From Verticillium longisporum (lineage: Eukaryota > Ascomycota > Sordariomycetes > Glomerellales > Plectosphaerellaceae): a DNA stretch of 64,000 nt. Of the stretch, positions 22,001-35,611 are shown one piece after another. Below the pieces are notes generated by a model. That model made no database searches, had not been told where the DNA came from, and worked only from the letters and a program-made list of their open reading frames with translations. The first letter of the stretch is position 1. Every line of letters begins with the position of its first letter. The stretch lies in contig JAETXT010000006.1 in NCBI GenBank assembly GCA_019188255.1, positions 1,860,001 through 1,924,000 on the forward strand. The letters are read 5' to 3'. The position numbers and the translations under genes were made by a program.

Positions 22001-24696
22001 ATTGGTATTCGCCTTGACTGAGAGGGTCCGCAACAAAGGGAGGTCGTCAGAATATGTATTGATAGCAAAGCCCAGTGCACGATTAGCCTCCGCACTAGGG
22101 GCACCAGCCTCCAGCAACTTCTTGGAAAAGGCCAAGCGATCCATGGGATCAGTTATCCGTAAGGCATGTGGCAAAGCATAAGCCAGGGATGCCGGTGTCG
22201 GTTTGGCTTCGAAAAGCACATTCGTCAGTTGTTCGTCGCTGGCAGCAACTGCATGACAGAAGGCTGCCGCATTGTGTGAATTGACGTCAGCTCCAGAGCT
22301 AAGGAGGACCTTGACGGTAGACAGCTGCCGGCTTTTAGGTTCTGTCTTGACAAGAGAGTGGACCTCCTTGACCATAATATCGTTGAGAAGCGCCTTGTCT
22401 GTAGTTCTTCGCAAGAGGATGTGCAGTTTGGATACTTTTTTCTCAGAGGATGGCATTTGAGACAGCTCATTCAGACCACGATTCATAGTCGCAGCAGAGG
22501 GCTTGCTGTGCTTGAGAACCGTGTCAAGCATCGGGGGCTCATGGTTACGAATCGCTATCGTCGTTAGAGAACAGGGATGGTAGGGTTAAGATACACCTGA
22601 CATACCGATTGACAATGGTGCGCCATCATTAAAATTGATGTCAGCTCGACCTTGTTGCAATAGCACCTGCAACAGTCTCATATCTGCAGGTTGTGTATTG
22701 AGAACGTGAAGCATCGCAGACGACACCTTGACGGGGTCCATGCCAGGCACGGAGCTCAATACAAGACTCGCTATCTCAAGCCTGGCTCGTGGATCTGCAA
22801 TCGCTACTATGCTAGGAAGAACACCCGCCGCAGTGTCTGGCGAGATGTTCTTCCTGAGGAGCGCAGCGAGAAGTTTGACATCTTTTTGCGTCACTGCTGC
22901 CAGCAATGCCCCATCGCTTGAATTGACGTCGTTTGTAAACCGAAGAAGCAGAGCAATCAGGGCTTCATCTCGGTTTGGTGGTTTTGAGTCGATAGCTTCC
23001 TGCAAAGCATGTTGTACCGTTTGAGGGGGTAGTCCATTTGAGAGGAAACACTCCACCATGCCAAGCTTGTCGCGAGGCGGGAGTGCAGATGTCTCGGCGA
23101 AAACACGCGCAACAGTTTGACCGCTGGGCTTGCTTGCGAGCAACACACTGGCCATGGGTACATCACCACGGCTGACCGCAATCTGTAACGCCAGTCCATC
23201 CTTGTAGTCGACCGAGGCCACTTCGTGTCTCTCGAAGACCATGGATTTCGACGCTTTTCTCCCCAGACCGCGCGGCGACTGAGACTCGACGGGTCGGCCC
23301 GACCCCGGGAACTGGGGAGTGACCAGGAGATTGACAGACTTCACGTCACCAGCCCTGACGGCTTCGATGAGAACGTCATGCAGAGGGTTGCCGCTGGCCC
23401 CTCTTCGCAAGAGCACATCAAGCAACAGCCGCCGGTGTTCCAATGCCAAGTCTTTAGGAATGAGTTCAACACACTCGGACGCCTGAAGAGAGCTCAAAGG
23501 CGAATTGCCAGCAAGCAGAATATGCGCCACATCTACACGTCCATTGGATATAGCCTTCCGAACGGCCATGGCATCCCGATACTCGATCGACGTGCCGTAT
23601 GTGACTAGGACGTGGAGCATCTCGAGGAATTCTGCAGATGCCGAGTTGAGCAAAGCAAGGGATGGGCCATCCCCCTCGGCACCAGCACAAAGCAGCATCT
23701 CAACCATGGAAATCTTGTCGTTTGGATTGATAGACGGATGGCCGATCAGTTCGGTGAAGGCTTCGTCCAGACCTTGACCACGGGGTGGTTTGCTTCCAAG
23801 CAAGATTGCGAGCACTATGTCGTGTCGTCCTTGAGATATCGCAATCTTCAGGGCCTGCGCCTGATTGTAGCTTCCATCAGCGGTGGATCTAGCTAGTCTC
23901 ATGACTGTCGAAACGCAGGCGGCTCGAGTGGCATCAATCATGCATTGGGACAGCCAGGAAGCTGAAGGTCGTCCCTCGGACCGCAGAACCAGACTGACAA
24001 TTTCGGCCTGTCCGCCTGTGACACATGCCTGGCGTACGGCGTCCTGGGCATCAGCGGTAGAGGCGGCACCGGCACCATATCGAAGCAATAGCTCAACAAT
24101 CGCTGTGTTCTGGTTTCTCATAGCTATGGGCAACGATGTGTCCAGGGCAACGGTGTCCGCGTGGGGCAACAAGACGGCCACCATGTCCGCCTGTCCATTC
24201 TGCCCCGCCTGCTGGAGGAGCCTGCTTCGTTCCCCAAAGGTCTCCAAACTCTTGCGACGGCTAAGAAGGCCTGGCTTGGGCTTCTGGGGGAGATTTACAT
24301 CGCCACCAGAGCTGATGAGGAGGTTGATGAGAGACTCGGCTGCGCCGGCTCTACCAGAGTTGGCGACGTGAGAGTTCAAGGCGTCGAAGACGATCTTGGG
24401 ATCGTAGGATTTCTTTTGGAGGAAGAAAATGCCTTTCGAAGATTTCCAGTCGACTCGGTCCGGCCGTGCGAGAGTTGTCTTCTTTTGACGAGCTCTTCGG
24501 CGTAGAAGTCATCATCTGTGTTGCGATAAGTTGGCGGGTGAGATGGGCGGGACAGTGATGAGGTCGATGATGGCACTTCCACGCCCCATTGCTCGGCGAG
24601 CTGGAGAAGTCGCCGCTGGCGGTCTTCGTGGGAGGGAATCGGCATGACAGGCACGACTGGGACGTGTCGCTTATTGGGTGGCGTGGTCCAGGTCAA
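19017..24696 (-). CDS. Giant ankyrin-repeat protein with C-terminal coiled coil, two apparent frameshifts
   Basis: Three exons: 24696-22606, 22554-21359 and 21310-19017, with introns of 51 and 48 bp, predict about 1,860 aa. The N-terminus has QLAEQWGVEVPSS. Then come many degenerate ankyrin-type units (for example TVKVLLSSGADVNSHNAAAF and KGNTPLSLASDIGGD) across most of the protein. The last 220 residues are a charged Arg/Glu/Ala-rich coiled coil (ERERRARLSRLASEQEDYE). Frame breaks occur at the T4 run 24483-24486, before KTTLARPDRVDWKSSKGIF, and at the G4 run 19752-19755, before TMYVAKVLPKADVNEQL. One added base at each restores a continuous reading, and both restored junctions resemble conserved fungal homologues as I remember them. 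Role unknown; probably a scaffold. Five separate open frames here should be read as one gene. Confidence 0.85.
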
Positions 24697-26519
24697 GCTC
24701 CTCAGCCACAGCGTGGTGAGAGAGAACCAAAAGCCAAAGCTAAATGGATCGTGGTTGCATCAGAGGAGGGGCAGATCGCAATCGGAAGACTGTTGATGAA
24801 GCAATCAGAGAGGGCTGGAGATACAACGCGGCGAGGCCTCCCTCCGAGGTCAAATGCCTGTGTCAAGGTCCGTATGGAAGTAGACAAATGGACTGAGGTC
24901 TCGGGAGTGAGCCGGGTTGCGGGTTCGAGGCTCGGCCAATTGGGCTGGACTGAGTGTCGAACTGGGGGCAAACTGCTTCGTATCAGGACCGACGGGTACT
25001 ATGCTGAAGAGTGTTCGTAAGAGGGGCCGCCCGTCATTGAGTTTTTGACATTTGAAAATGAAAAGGCTCCAGCTTGGGAAGACGAGGGATGAAAGGATAA
25101 AAATGCGACAGGATATGAAAGGCGAAAATTCCGGGCAGCCGTACAGACACGAGTATTCGGCCGGTGACGTCCACACGCCGTGGCGGAGGGGGGAAGGAGC
25201 AAGCGTGTGTGAGGCAAGTGCAGGCAGTGTAGGCAGTGCATTTCAGTGTCAATGGGCAGGAAGGTACCTGTTAAAGGTACCTAGGTAGGCAAGGGGCAAG
25301 GCACCTAGGCAAGGTACCTTACCTAGGGACGACAGGCAAGACGAAAGGATGGACAGCCAGTGGATCTCGATGCGCCACATATCCCCTGTCGAGACCCCTG
25401 TCCACCCCACCAATTCCCCCTTCTCTAGCCACAAGGCCAAGACAGGCCTTCGACGGGAGAGCCGCTTGGCAGGTGTCGACTCGCCCATCCATCAGCCATC
25501 ACTCGGGGAGGGAGGACAAGCGTCAAAATCCAGTTTGATGTCCGCCTTGCAGTCTTCCTGATTGGAATCGTCACGATTGCGTCGAATCATCTAATGCCCC
25601 AACCTCGCGGGCCTCTAGATAATTGGTACATGATGCATTCGGCAAAGCATGTGAACAGCCACTTCTCTCGCCCGTTTCACCCTTCATCAAGAGTCCGGAC
25701 TCCGGATGAAAAGGCCAATGGCGAGGCCCTTGCCGACGGTTCTGTTCTTTCGCGATGACGCGGCACGTGGATTCTGTTGCCTCCCACCCATGTTCCGAGA
25801 AGAGAACGACAAACGAAAATGCTAGTCTCGGTGTGTCAGTGCAAGTCAATGCACACCATTCGCTGAGTGTTCTACTTGGCAACCTAGATTCTCTTCTCGT
25901 TTCCTGCGAGGCGCAGCGCTCTCCCGAGTCATCGCCAATCCACAAGAGCCTCCACAAGGAGAACAAGGCCTCGCAAGCTTCGGGGAAAAGCGACGAGGCA
26001 GCATGCGCATTGAAACAAAACTCGATCCACCTCTCGGCCGGGCCTCACAGCATTCCGACTCAGCCCCCCCCCGAGGCCACTCTCCATGAATATCGTCGTT
26101 ACTCCGTTCGCCGGGACACTGCAACCAACCCCTGAAGATCGCTCAAGCTGACGCGCTCCTGTCTCATCCAGATAAGAGCTTTATCGGGTTCTTCTTCAGG
26201 CGCGCGGCGACTTGGCGAAAACTTAGCAGTGACGACGCGCCTCCGCCAACCAAGGCTGATTCTAATAGTAATACTAATGAACGGCCCTTGTCTTGTCGTC
26301 CAGCATCCACCCATCTTGCCCAATAAGGCAATGAAAGGGCGTGAAACATTAGAGTTGCTTAGTATTCCGGCTCGCTAATCCGCGGCGCACCTGACTAGCC
26401 CCGAACAGCATTGCGGCACCTCGGGCAGGCAGGCATGATTTACCCCTCATCACATTGGATCACGACTTCAACCCCACCACGGATTAAGATAGGTCAATAT
26501 CAACACCATCGTACGTAGC
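24697..26519. other. Intergenic region with a second GGTACCTAGGTA repeat cluster
   Basis: About 1.8 kb without a supportable gene; it separates the divergent ankyrin gene and quinone oxidoreductase gene, so both promoters lie here. The palindromic repeat at 25261-25327 is the only distinct element. Confidence 0.6.
25261..25327. repeat. GGTACCTAGGTA palindromic repeat cluster
   Basis: Repeated KpnI/AvrII-like units: AAGGTACCTG, AAAGGTACCTAGGTAGG, GGCACCTAGG and AAGGTACCTTACCTAGGG. Several are self-complementary. Same family of motifs as 5968-6016 and 61551-61860. Confidence 0.75.
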
Positions 26520-27720
26520 ATGTCTCTGGCATCCTCACCACTTTGCTTCGTATCAAAGCGCATCCCTACCGCTGCCCTTGTCCGGCCATTCTCTGTCCAA
26601 ACAGCTTTCAGACCCATCCGCGGCCCCAGAATAAATCGCACGATGGCCTCCTCTTCCCTGCCGCAGTCGATGCCCGCCATCCAGATTGCTAAGACTGGCG
26701 ACCCCTCCGTGCTCACTCTCAACACGGCTCCCGTCCCCGCTGTCCCCGAAGGCCATGTCCTCGTGCGCAACGCCTACGCCGGCATCAACTACATTGACAC
26801 CTACTTCCGCACAGGTATCTACCCCATCCCTGGCAATGATTTCCCCTACACTCTAGGACGAGAAGGCGCCGGCACAATCGCTGCTGCACACCCCTCGGTG
26901 GCCTCCAACTTTCCCAACGGCACCCGTGTCGTCTACATGGGATCCGTCGGTGCCTACGCAAGCTACTCTGCTGTGCCCGCCGCCCTGGTCGTCGCCATCC
27001 CCGACAACCTGTCTTTCGACGTCGCCGCTGCCGCCTGGCTGCAGGGACTGACTGCATGGACCTTTGTGCGTGAGGCGGGCGAGGTCAAGTCTGGCGAGTG
27101 GGCTCTCATTCACGCCGCGGCTGGTGGTGTCGGTGGACTGCTCGTGCAGATGCTCAAGGCCGTCGGTGCTCGCGTCATCGCTACAGCTAGCTCAGATGAG
27201 AAGCTCGCTGCTGCGCACGCCAAGGGAGCCGAGTTTGGCGTCAACTCGAAGAGCGACAACCTCGTTGAGGAGGTGAAGAAGATCACCGGTGGCCATGGTG
27301 TTGATGTCGTGTTTGACGGCGTCGGCAAGACAACCTTTGACGGTGACGTCGAGATGGCGGCGCGCAAGGGACGACTTGTCGTCTTTGGAAATGCTGTACG
27401 TCGTGACAACACATGCCCCTGTCTGAAGGGGGGTTGTTCCCGGAAACTATGCTGACGTTTTGCAGTCTGGCGCCGTGGACCCCGTCAACATCCTCCGTCT
27501 CGGTGGCAAGAACCTCAAACTCATGAGACCTGTGGTCAACGGCTACCTAGCCGAGCGCGAGGAGCTGGAAAGGTACGGCAGCGAATTGTTCGAGATGCTG
27601 ACGTCTGGCAAGGTCGAGGTACCAGTGTACAAGACATATCCTCTGTCAGACGCATCCCAGGCCCATATTGACCTGGAGTCGAGGAAGACATCCGGCAAAT
27701 TGCTGCTCAAGATTGATTGA
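26520..27720 (+). CDS. zta1: NADPH:quinone oxidoreductase, zeta-crystallin type (MDR superfamily)
   Basis: Reduces quinones with NADPH. Two exons, 26520-27395 and 27466-27720, with a 70 bp intron (GTACGT donor, TGCAG acceptor), give 376 aa. GroES-like N-terminal domain: VLVRNAYAGINYIDTYFRTG and LGREGAGTIAAAHP. Rossmann domain: HAAAGGVGGLLVQMLKAVGA and VIATASSDEKLAAAHAKGAE. It lacks the zinc-binding cysteines of alcohol dehydrogenases, as quinone reductases do. About 41 residues precede the usual family start at MASSSLPQSMPAIQIAKTG. They are rich in Arg, Ser and Ala with no acidic residue (MSLASSPLCFVSKRIPTAAL), so a mitochondrial targeting peptide is likely. Initiation at residue 42 would give a cytosolic form. 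Confidence 0.92.
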
Positions 27721-27988
27721 CGTCAGGAAGATGGGGCTGCCCGCACACCACGTAGCAGACTTGCGTAGACCGATAGACGTGTAGTAATGGGGATCGATGA
27801 TGAAATTCTGCTCATTGCAGAGACACCTTCATGTCTCCTCATCATTTTTTTTTTCATTAGTCTATAGTGCATGGCGCTCAGCACCTCAAGCAACAGAAGG
27901 AGAAAGTGAAAAGCAGCAGCATTTTTTTTTGCTTCTGCGAATCAGGATGTCCTGAAAAATCCCCTCCCGTTCTCCATCGTCCGTCTCT
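27721..27988. other. Convergent 3' spacer with T tracts
   Basis: 268 bases between zta1 (plus) and gal10 (minus), with T-runs at about 27845-27855 and 27923-27931 near the presumed 3' ends. No gene. Confidence 0.6.
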
Positions 27989-29183
<1,195 letters not shown>

Positions 29184-31375
29184 GGTGATGATGATCTGTG
29201 TGGTGTTGAGGGGGGTTGAGGTTGGGTGAGTGATTGAGGGGTAGTCTGTGGGGAAGAAAAGAAGAAACAGAAAAGCGCAAGGACAGAGAGGTTCGCGATG
29301 CGAGGGGGCGAGTGGTATTATAAGTGGGAGAACAAGGTGTCAAACCGGGGACTGCGGAGACTTTTGCCTGGTTTGCGGTGTTTGTCTGTAGGGATCCGGT
29401 ATGAAGATCGCGACACGAAGGGCGGCATGAAAAATTTCGTGCCACCTCCCTCTTCTCAGGGCAGTCTCCTACCTGTGTTACCCCTCGACCCCTCGACCCT
29501 TCGACCCCTCGAAAACACCGCGCGCTGGCGCCTCACCTCATCACACAGAGCGCACGCACGCGCATTTGATGGCGGGGTGACACACGGCTTGTAGGGTGCC
29601 ACCCCCACCAGAAAGGCGCGGCAGCCTGGGCCTGGCCTGCAACACCCCGGCCGCCTGCTGGAAAGGACGACGCGGTCCCCTGTAGCGCGCCGCCTCGCCC
29701 CCTATCGCCGACTCTCTCGCTCCCGCCTGGTGGCCTGGAGAAGGATTCGAGGCACTCCCTCCACTGTGGCTGGGAGCTTGCCCTGATCGGGTTTTACCCA
29801 TCGCCAACCTCGTGTTTTTCCATGTACCTGTCTGCCTCTGGAGCCTCATCGGATCGTCGTGAGTTCTCGAAATAGCGGTCAACGGTCGATTGCTTGGTAA
29901 TCTGTTGAATCCTCAATTTCTGCCACTCGAACAGACGACAGCTGAGGTACACAATTGAATGATCCTCAGTGACATACTACTCGACCATCCCTTGCAAGAT
30001 GCAATTGACAAGGTCGCAGTTGCACATGCAAGCCTTCGTCAGTCAGTATTCCGCCGCCAGGACCAAGTGGATTCCCGAATCCCGCTGTCGGTCAGTCGTT
30101 CGCTGCTGGCAGCACGTGGGTCTGAGAGGGCCGGCGAACCATGGTGCATCGCCGAGCATCATCCCTCATGTTCGGTCCGATGCGGTCCGGAGCATGCTTT
30201 TGAACCAGAGAAGGCGGTTCTGAGGCTAGTGTGCTAGTACTTGTCGCCTCAATAGCCTTGCTTTCTGCCGCCGGCGTGCTTTCAGACGGATGTCACCTGG
30301 ATGCTGTGCAAAAAAAAAAAAGTATCGTCAGAAAACACCTAGCCCTTCCATGTGCCAAGACACAGATAATTTGAGAACTATCACGTGACCAGTACGTACC
30401 TCGTAAAGTACCGACAGCATGGTGGAGACGCGTTGTGGTTCGCAGCAGCTGGAAGAGGGAGGGAAGGGTGAGGCGCGGCGCGGTGTGGCTCGAGCTCTTT
30501 CCCCGACCTCCTCGACGACCGCGAACCACGACAGGAAGGACCTGGTCCCTGCGCCTGCGAGCAAGAAGAAACCGTGACGCTCTTGTCGCGAAGGAAAAAC
30601 ACTTCCTCTGAACCTCACCGCGCCTCTCGGAACCTCGACTACGAGCCTGGCGCCGTTCTCCCTCTCCCGGGAACAAAGAGACGAATCGAGCCTTCTTTGA
30701 CGTGGCTGCTGCATCCAGACGCGAATGCGCCACCCATCACCAACGGCTCATTGACGTCAAAGCATCCACAAAGCCAGTCGTCGCGCATCCACTCACCCCC
30801 GGAATCATGGTCCATCCATGAAAGCTCGACACGCTTGTTCTTTGTCATCGAATATCCCGCCTGGCTGTTCGACGGGAGTCCTACTCGAGAGGTCCGTTGA
30901 TCAACTCCGGACTGGGAAGAACGCCTTTGTTGTTATTGTGGTTGTTGGTATTTCGGCGCCGACTACTTTTCGAAACTCGACGACAAGAAGCCCCACAACC
31001 AGTGATCTGTTGGCCTACAGTCTAACTTGTCACTGAACGGTACACCTCTCAGAGACTTGCATTGTACTCATCGCAAGACTGTCGAAGCTCTCTCATGTTG
31101 AGTCGAAAATTCCACACTCACCCCGTCACAAAGGTATGTCATCGCCCTCACATGGGCCCTTTGTGCTTTCATTCGAGGCCCCACAGCCATTGTTGTCTCC
31201 CATCAAGCTTCACCTTGTTCTCATAAACAAGACGCCAACCCCTCATGTTCCCTCACATTCATCCGTCATGGCCTTGTTCTGGCTTCTGTCAATCTCAATC
31301 GAAACTCGTTGCGAAAAAGAACCAACCCACTAACTTGCCTTCAGCATTGGGGTCAACGACTCGTCCTGACCAAAC
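29184..31375. other. Long divergent intergenic region
   Basis: About 2.2 kb between the divergent starts of gal10 and the SUN gene. It holds an A-run at about 30307-30319 and arginine- or serine-rich spurious frames. I see no gene or RNA that I can support. Confidence 0.55.
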
Positions 31376-34300
31376 ATGCCGCCCAGACGAAGTTCTCGCA
31401 TCAACAGAGGCACCAGTGAGGAGCTCACAGACGACCCGTCTGGATCCATGTTCACTGGCGCCGCTGTTCAGACCAATCTCCCGCCCATTCCGTCACGCTT
31501 CAGCACAGCATACGGCTCCGATGTCACACCACCGCGTGTCTTGGGTGCCAGGAAAGGCGAACAACGCTCCATTCTGGATGTCATCGATGATATCCTTGAC
31601 GCTGATGAGAGCGACGATCTTGGTGCAGACGTGGTAGTGGACGAGCCTGAACCAACTCCGAGGCCAGCTCAAAAACGCTCCGCGCGCCAACCTGCACCGA
31701 GATCTTCCGCGCCACCAACAGCACCAGGGCAAGCAAGCACCTCTGCACCACTACCAGCACAAGTTCAAGCTTCTACATCAACATCGAAGCGCACCGGTCC
31801 AGAAAACGTCATCACACCATGTAGGTCTCGCTCTTGTTCCTATTCTATTCGCGCCAACTTTTGCTGACCGTCTATCGCTAGCCAAGGGCAAGAGTCGCGG
31901 GCCTGTTCGCGTCAACGCACCTACCCCTCAACGTTTGGCTGGCCATCTTATGCCCGTTGCGCCGACAGTCACGCCACATAGAGGTACACTTGCCGATTCT
32001 GGTGACCTGTCAGATGACGAACTCCCACGCCACGGGAAAAGCAGTGCCCCAACCTCTAACCCCTTCCCTCAAGGACCACCTACGAGCAGTCCTTTTGGAC
32101 GCACTCCCGCGGTTGATCAAGAGCCTCGAGAGTTCTTCGGAGGCACAAATACGCCAGGTTCCTCGGTTATCACGTACGGCGAGGAGGTATCGTTGTTCGG
32201 GGCCGGAGGAGTATCCCACGGCGGGTCTTCCCAAGCAAGCACGACGCCTGTTCGCAACCTGCGAGCCCATCTCAGCTCACGTAATAATAAAACTCCGACA
32301 AGCAGCCTTGCCAACCCCTACCCAAATCTGCCGGCCACGACTAGTGGTATCGCAGCGGATCAGGCCTCACGGGTTTCAAATCCTTCTACACTCATGCCAT
32401 CTTTGGTGGAGAATACTGCGACACATTCAACCCGACCTGGGGAAAGTGGGCTTCAGACTGAGGAAGCTCCTGCGTCCAACCCTCCCTTTTCAGCCAGGGC
32501 CTCACTAAAAAAACCGCCAACAGCACCGAAGGGTTACGTTGGGAGCTCCACAAATTTCCCTTTAGCACCAGCACCCAGGGTGTCAAGTGAACCCAGAGAG
32601 TCGCCAGATGAACTCGCCGCCAACATAACGACGTCGAAAGAGCAGCATGATACTGCGCCTCATCGAATTGAGACAACTGTACTGCCTGCGGCAACGCGTG
32701 AGCCTGTGGGAAAGAAGCCCCTCAAAACCAAGCCAGTGGTACAGCAAAAGAGTGTTGCGCCCATAAAGCCTGTCGCGAAACATCAATCTGGCCCAGTTTC
32801 TGCAACGTCGAAGCCCCCGCCTCAGGACCCCCTCATAGTTCAGGCAAGGAAGAACACATCGGCCGGGTTACCTGCTCGGCAAGCTCAACCTGCGCCATCG
32901 CGAACAAGACAGGCCTCCTCTCTTTCGAATCAAGCGTCTCGGAGACCCCGCGCCCACACTCACGATGTCGATACCGAGTTGGAAGCCGCAGATGAGAGTT
33001 TTGAAGATGAGAACCCTCAGACATGGCCAACATGGTGGAGTTCGCTATCTCAATGGTTTCAACCCCGCAGAGAACCCGACACCGAAGACAATTCCGCCGT
33101 CGGCAGTGACAAAGACAACGAGTCATTATTGCGCGATGATGCAGAGCCGGACTCGATGTCTGCATTAGAGTGGTTGTGGCACTGCTTATCATGGTACTTC
33201 ATAGCCTGCTTTTCATGGCTACATCAAGTCTATTCATCGCTCCGACGTGCAGTCTTTCGGGCCACGCGATTCGCGCTACACACTTCTTTCAAGTGGATAC
33301 TACTCGGCCTGGGTTCTTTGGCTGTCGCCATATTTTTACACTCTGTCTTGTCTCCATCTCCTTTGGTAGACGGCATTTGGGAAAATGACAGCGAAAACAC
33401 GCGGCTCCCCTTCTATTGGCATGGGTGGAGTCTCTCGGACATGACTTGGAATTTGGGTCAATTCCTTCCTCTCTCTCTTGCTCGTCCATCGACGCTCTTC
33501 GCATCGGAGGATGCGAGAGCATACGAGAAAAAGCTCCGCAGTTTCAGCCACGAGATGCACCATCTCAAGGCTTCGAAGGATCTACACGACGTATCACTCG
33601 CCAAGCTCGAGTCCTTACTCCCGAAGATCATCCACCTCGAACTTGGTCAAAACGGAAAGCCACGCATCGCTTCTGAATTCTACTATGCTCTTCGCGAGTT
33701 GATGAAAAAAGACAATGAAGTGTTCACCTTCGAGGCGGACAAGGCCGGTTACGTTCATGTCCCCGACGCACACTGGCAGGCAATCAAGAGCAAGGCGAAT
33801 AGCGAAAGCTACTTGGTCACAGAAAGCAAGACACAAGAACCAGCTCTCTCACGTGCTGAAATCCAGCAGATGATCAAGTCTGATACGCCAAACGCCTGGA
33901 CTGAATGGGCAAAGAGCAACAGGCAGAAAGTGGCCGATGTTGTCAAGAACCATCTGCCGTCATCCGAGCCGCATTCGAGTGGGTCTGGCGCGTTGCCCGC
34001 AGACTTGGATGACCGCATCGAGGAGGTTGCTCTACAGCATATTGCTCGACAAATCGCGGATGAGAACAGCAGTCTGGTGACGCGTCGAAACTTCATGTTC
34101 ATTATCAAAGAAGAGTTCGCCAAAGATCACAGCCACATCAGTAATGAAGCGCTCGTGCTCAAGGACCAGGCAAAGGCATATGTGGAGGGTCTTCTCAGAA
34201 CAAGCCTTGAAAACAACCGAGCTCTCATGGGCCTGTCTCGGGACGAGGTCCTCCATCTGGTCAACAGCCAAATCCGTAAGGTCATTGCGGACGCCGGTAT

Positions 34301-35015
34301 CAAGGCTTTTGCTGATGGCAAGATTGCCGCCGAGTGGGATCACGACCTTCGGGAGCGGGTCAACTTTTTGAACCCAAATCTCGGTGCCATTGTCAGCCTG
34401 GACACAACACCCACGTACAAGCTTCGAGGGTCCAGGTCGGGTGGCTTCCTCACTCAGAAGTGGAAGAATCATCCGAGCAGACGCCAGCCTGGCCCGCTTA
34501 GCCCCGTCGAGGCGCTCCTCGGATGGACAGACGCCGGGGACTGTTGGTGTGGCAGTACAACGTACAGCCACGAGGGGACGCCGCAGGGCGTCGCTCTCAA
34601 TGTCATTCTTGGACACCGCATCAAGCCCGAGTATCTTGTCATTGACCACATTCTGCCCGGTGCGACGCTGGCGCCGGCTGCACGACCCCGACAGATTGAG
34701 CTCTGGGTGAAGATTGACGAGTGGAACAACCGGGAACTGGTGCGCGACTTTGCGGCCTATACATGGCCTAGCAGCCTGGAGCAGCCATTCGGAGAGGGCT
34801 TCGTGCAGGTCAGCTCGTTTGAGTATGAGAGTCAGGCGGCGTCTGGGGGTGTGTACGTGCACAAGCTGCCAGACGAGTTGAAGGGACTCGGCGTGTCAAC
34901 GGAGCACATTATTGTGCGGCTGGTGACCAACTATGGGGATGACGAGAAGACGTGCCTCTACCGTGCGAGGCTGTTTGGGGAGGCGTACGACCCACCGCTT
35001 GCGGATGAGGCGTAA
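31376..35015 (+). CDS. sad1: SUN-domain (Sad1/UNC-84) inner nuclear membrane protein
   Basis: SUN half of the LINC complex that links the nuclear envelope to the cytoskeleton and spindle pole body. Two exons, 31376-31820 and 31882-35015, with a 61 bp intron (GTAGGT donor, GCTAG acceptor), give 1,192 aa. A long, disordered, Ser/Pro/Thr-rich nucleoplasmic N-terminus (MPPRRSSRINRGTSEEL) is followed by a single membrane segment near residues 610-635 (FKWILLGLGSLAVAIFLHSV). A luminal coiled-coil stretch and a C-terminal SUN domain (about residues 975-1185) follow: NLGAIVSLDTTPTYKL, LGWTDAGDCWCGSTTYSH, RPRQIELWVKID and HIIVRLVTNYGDDEKTCLYR. The paired Cys of the SUN cation loop are visible (CWC). 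Longer than S. pombe Sad1, as is usual in filamentous fungi. Confidence 0.93.
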
Positions 35016-35611
35016 GGAGGGGGGCGGATTGTATGTCGACGATGTTGATGTCACGGGATTGGGCCTTAGGATGCGCCAGTTTTTTGGTTTTTCTTGAGCG
35101 TCTCTACCCTTTTGACGTCTGCCTCTTTAGGGCGCGCAATGATGTATCATGATTGAACCGCAGCAAAGCAAGGGCGTTTTGGGGTTGGGCGTGTCATACC
35201 CCCTTTTTTTTCAACATCAATTTTCTATAGATCGACAGGTGGACTTGACTGTGTTTTTGTAAAACGTTTCTTGAGTGAGGAGCAAAATGTGAGAGTTGTG
35301 GGGGTTCTATGATCATCTCCTCTAGCACATTGATTTTCCAGATGCTGTGTGCGGTGTGATGTGTGCTGCGAGCTGCGAGCTGCGTGCTGCGTGCGTCTAT
35401 GTCCATCCGTAGCCTGTGGTGTCAGGTATGTGAAGCCTCCTCTTCTCGTCGTTGTGTGTTCAGCTTTCTTCCCTCGTCAGCTTTCTTCCCTTGCCGGCCT
35501 TTCCTCCCTTGCCAGCCTTTCTTCCCCTCTTTTTTTCTCTTTCCATGGTTTTCCTATTCCTTCGATTTTTTCCTTCTCTTTTTGCGTTTCGATTTGAAAA
35601 AAATACCCACA
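35016..35611. other. Convergent 3' spacer with pyrimidine tract
   Basis: About 600 bases between the SUN gene (plus) and fad1 (minus). It contains GTGCTGCGAGCTGC-like short repeats near 35360-35392 and a T/C-rich stretch at 35460-35590. No gene. Confidence 0.6.

Noticed and set aside
30293..30733. Minus-strand 146-codon Arg-rich frame
   Set aside because: No ATG start, low-complexity composition, and it runs through an A/T homopolymer.
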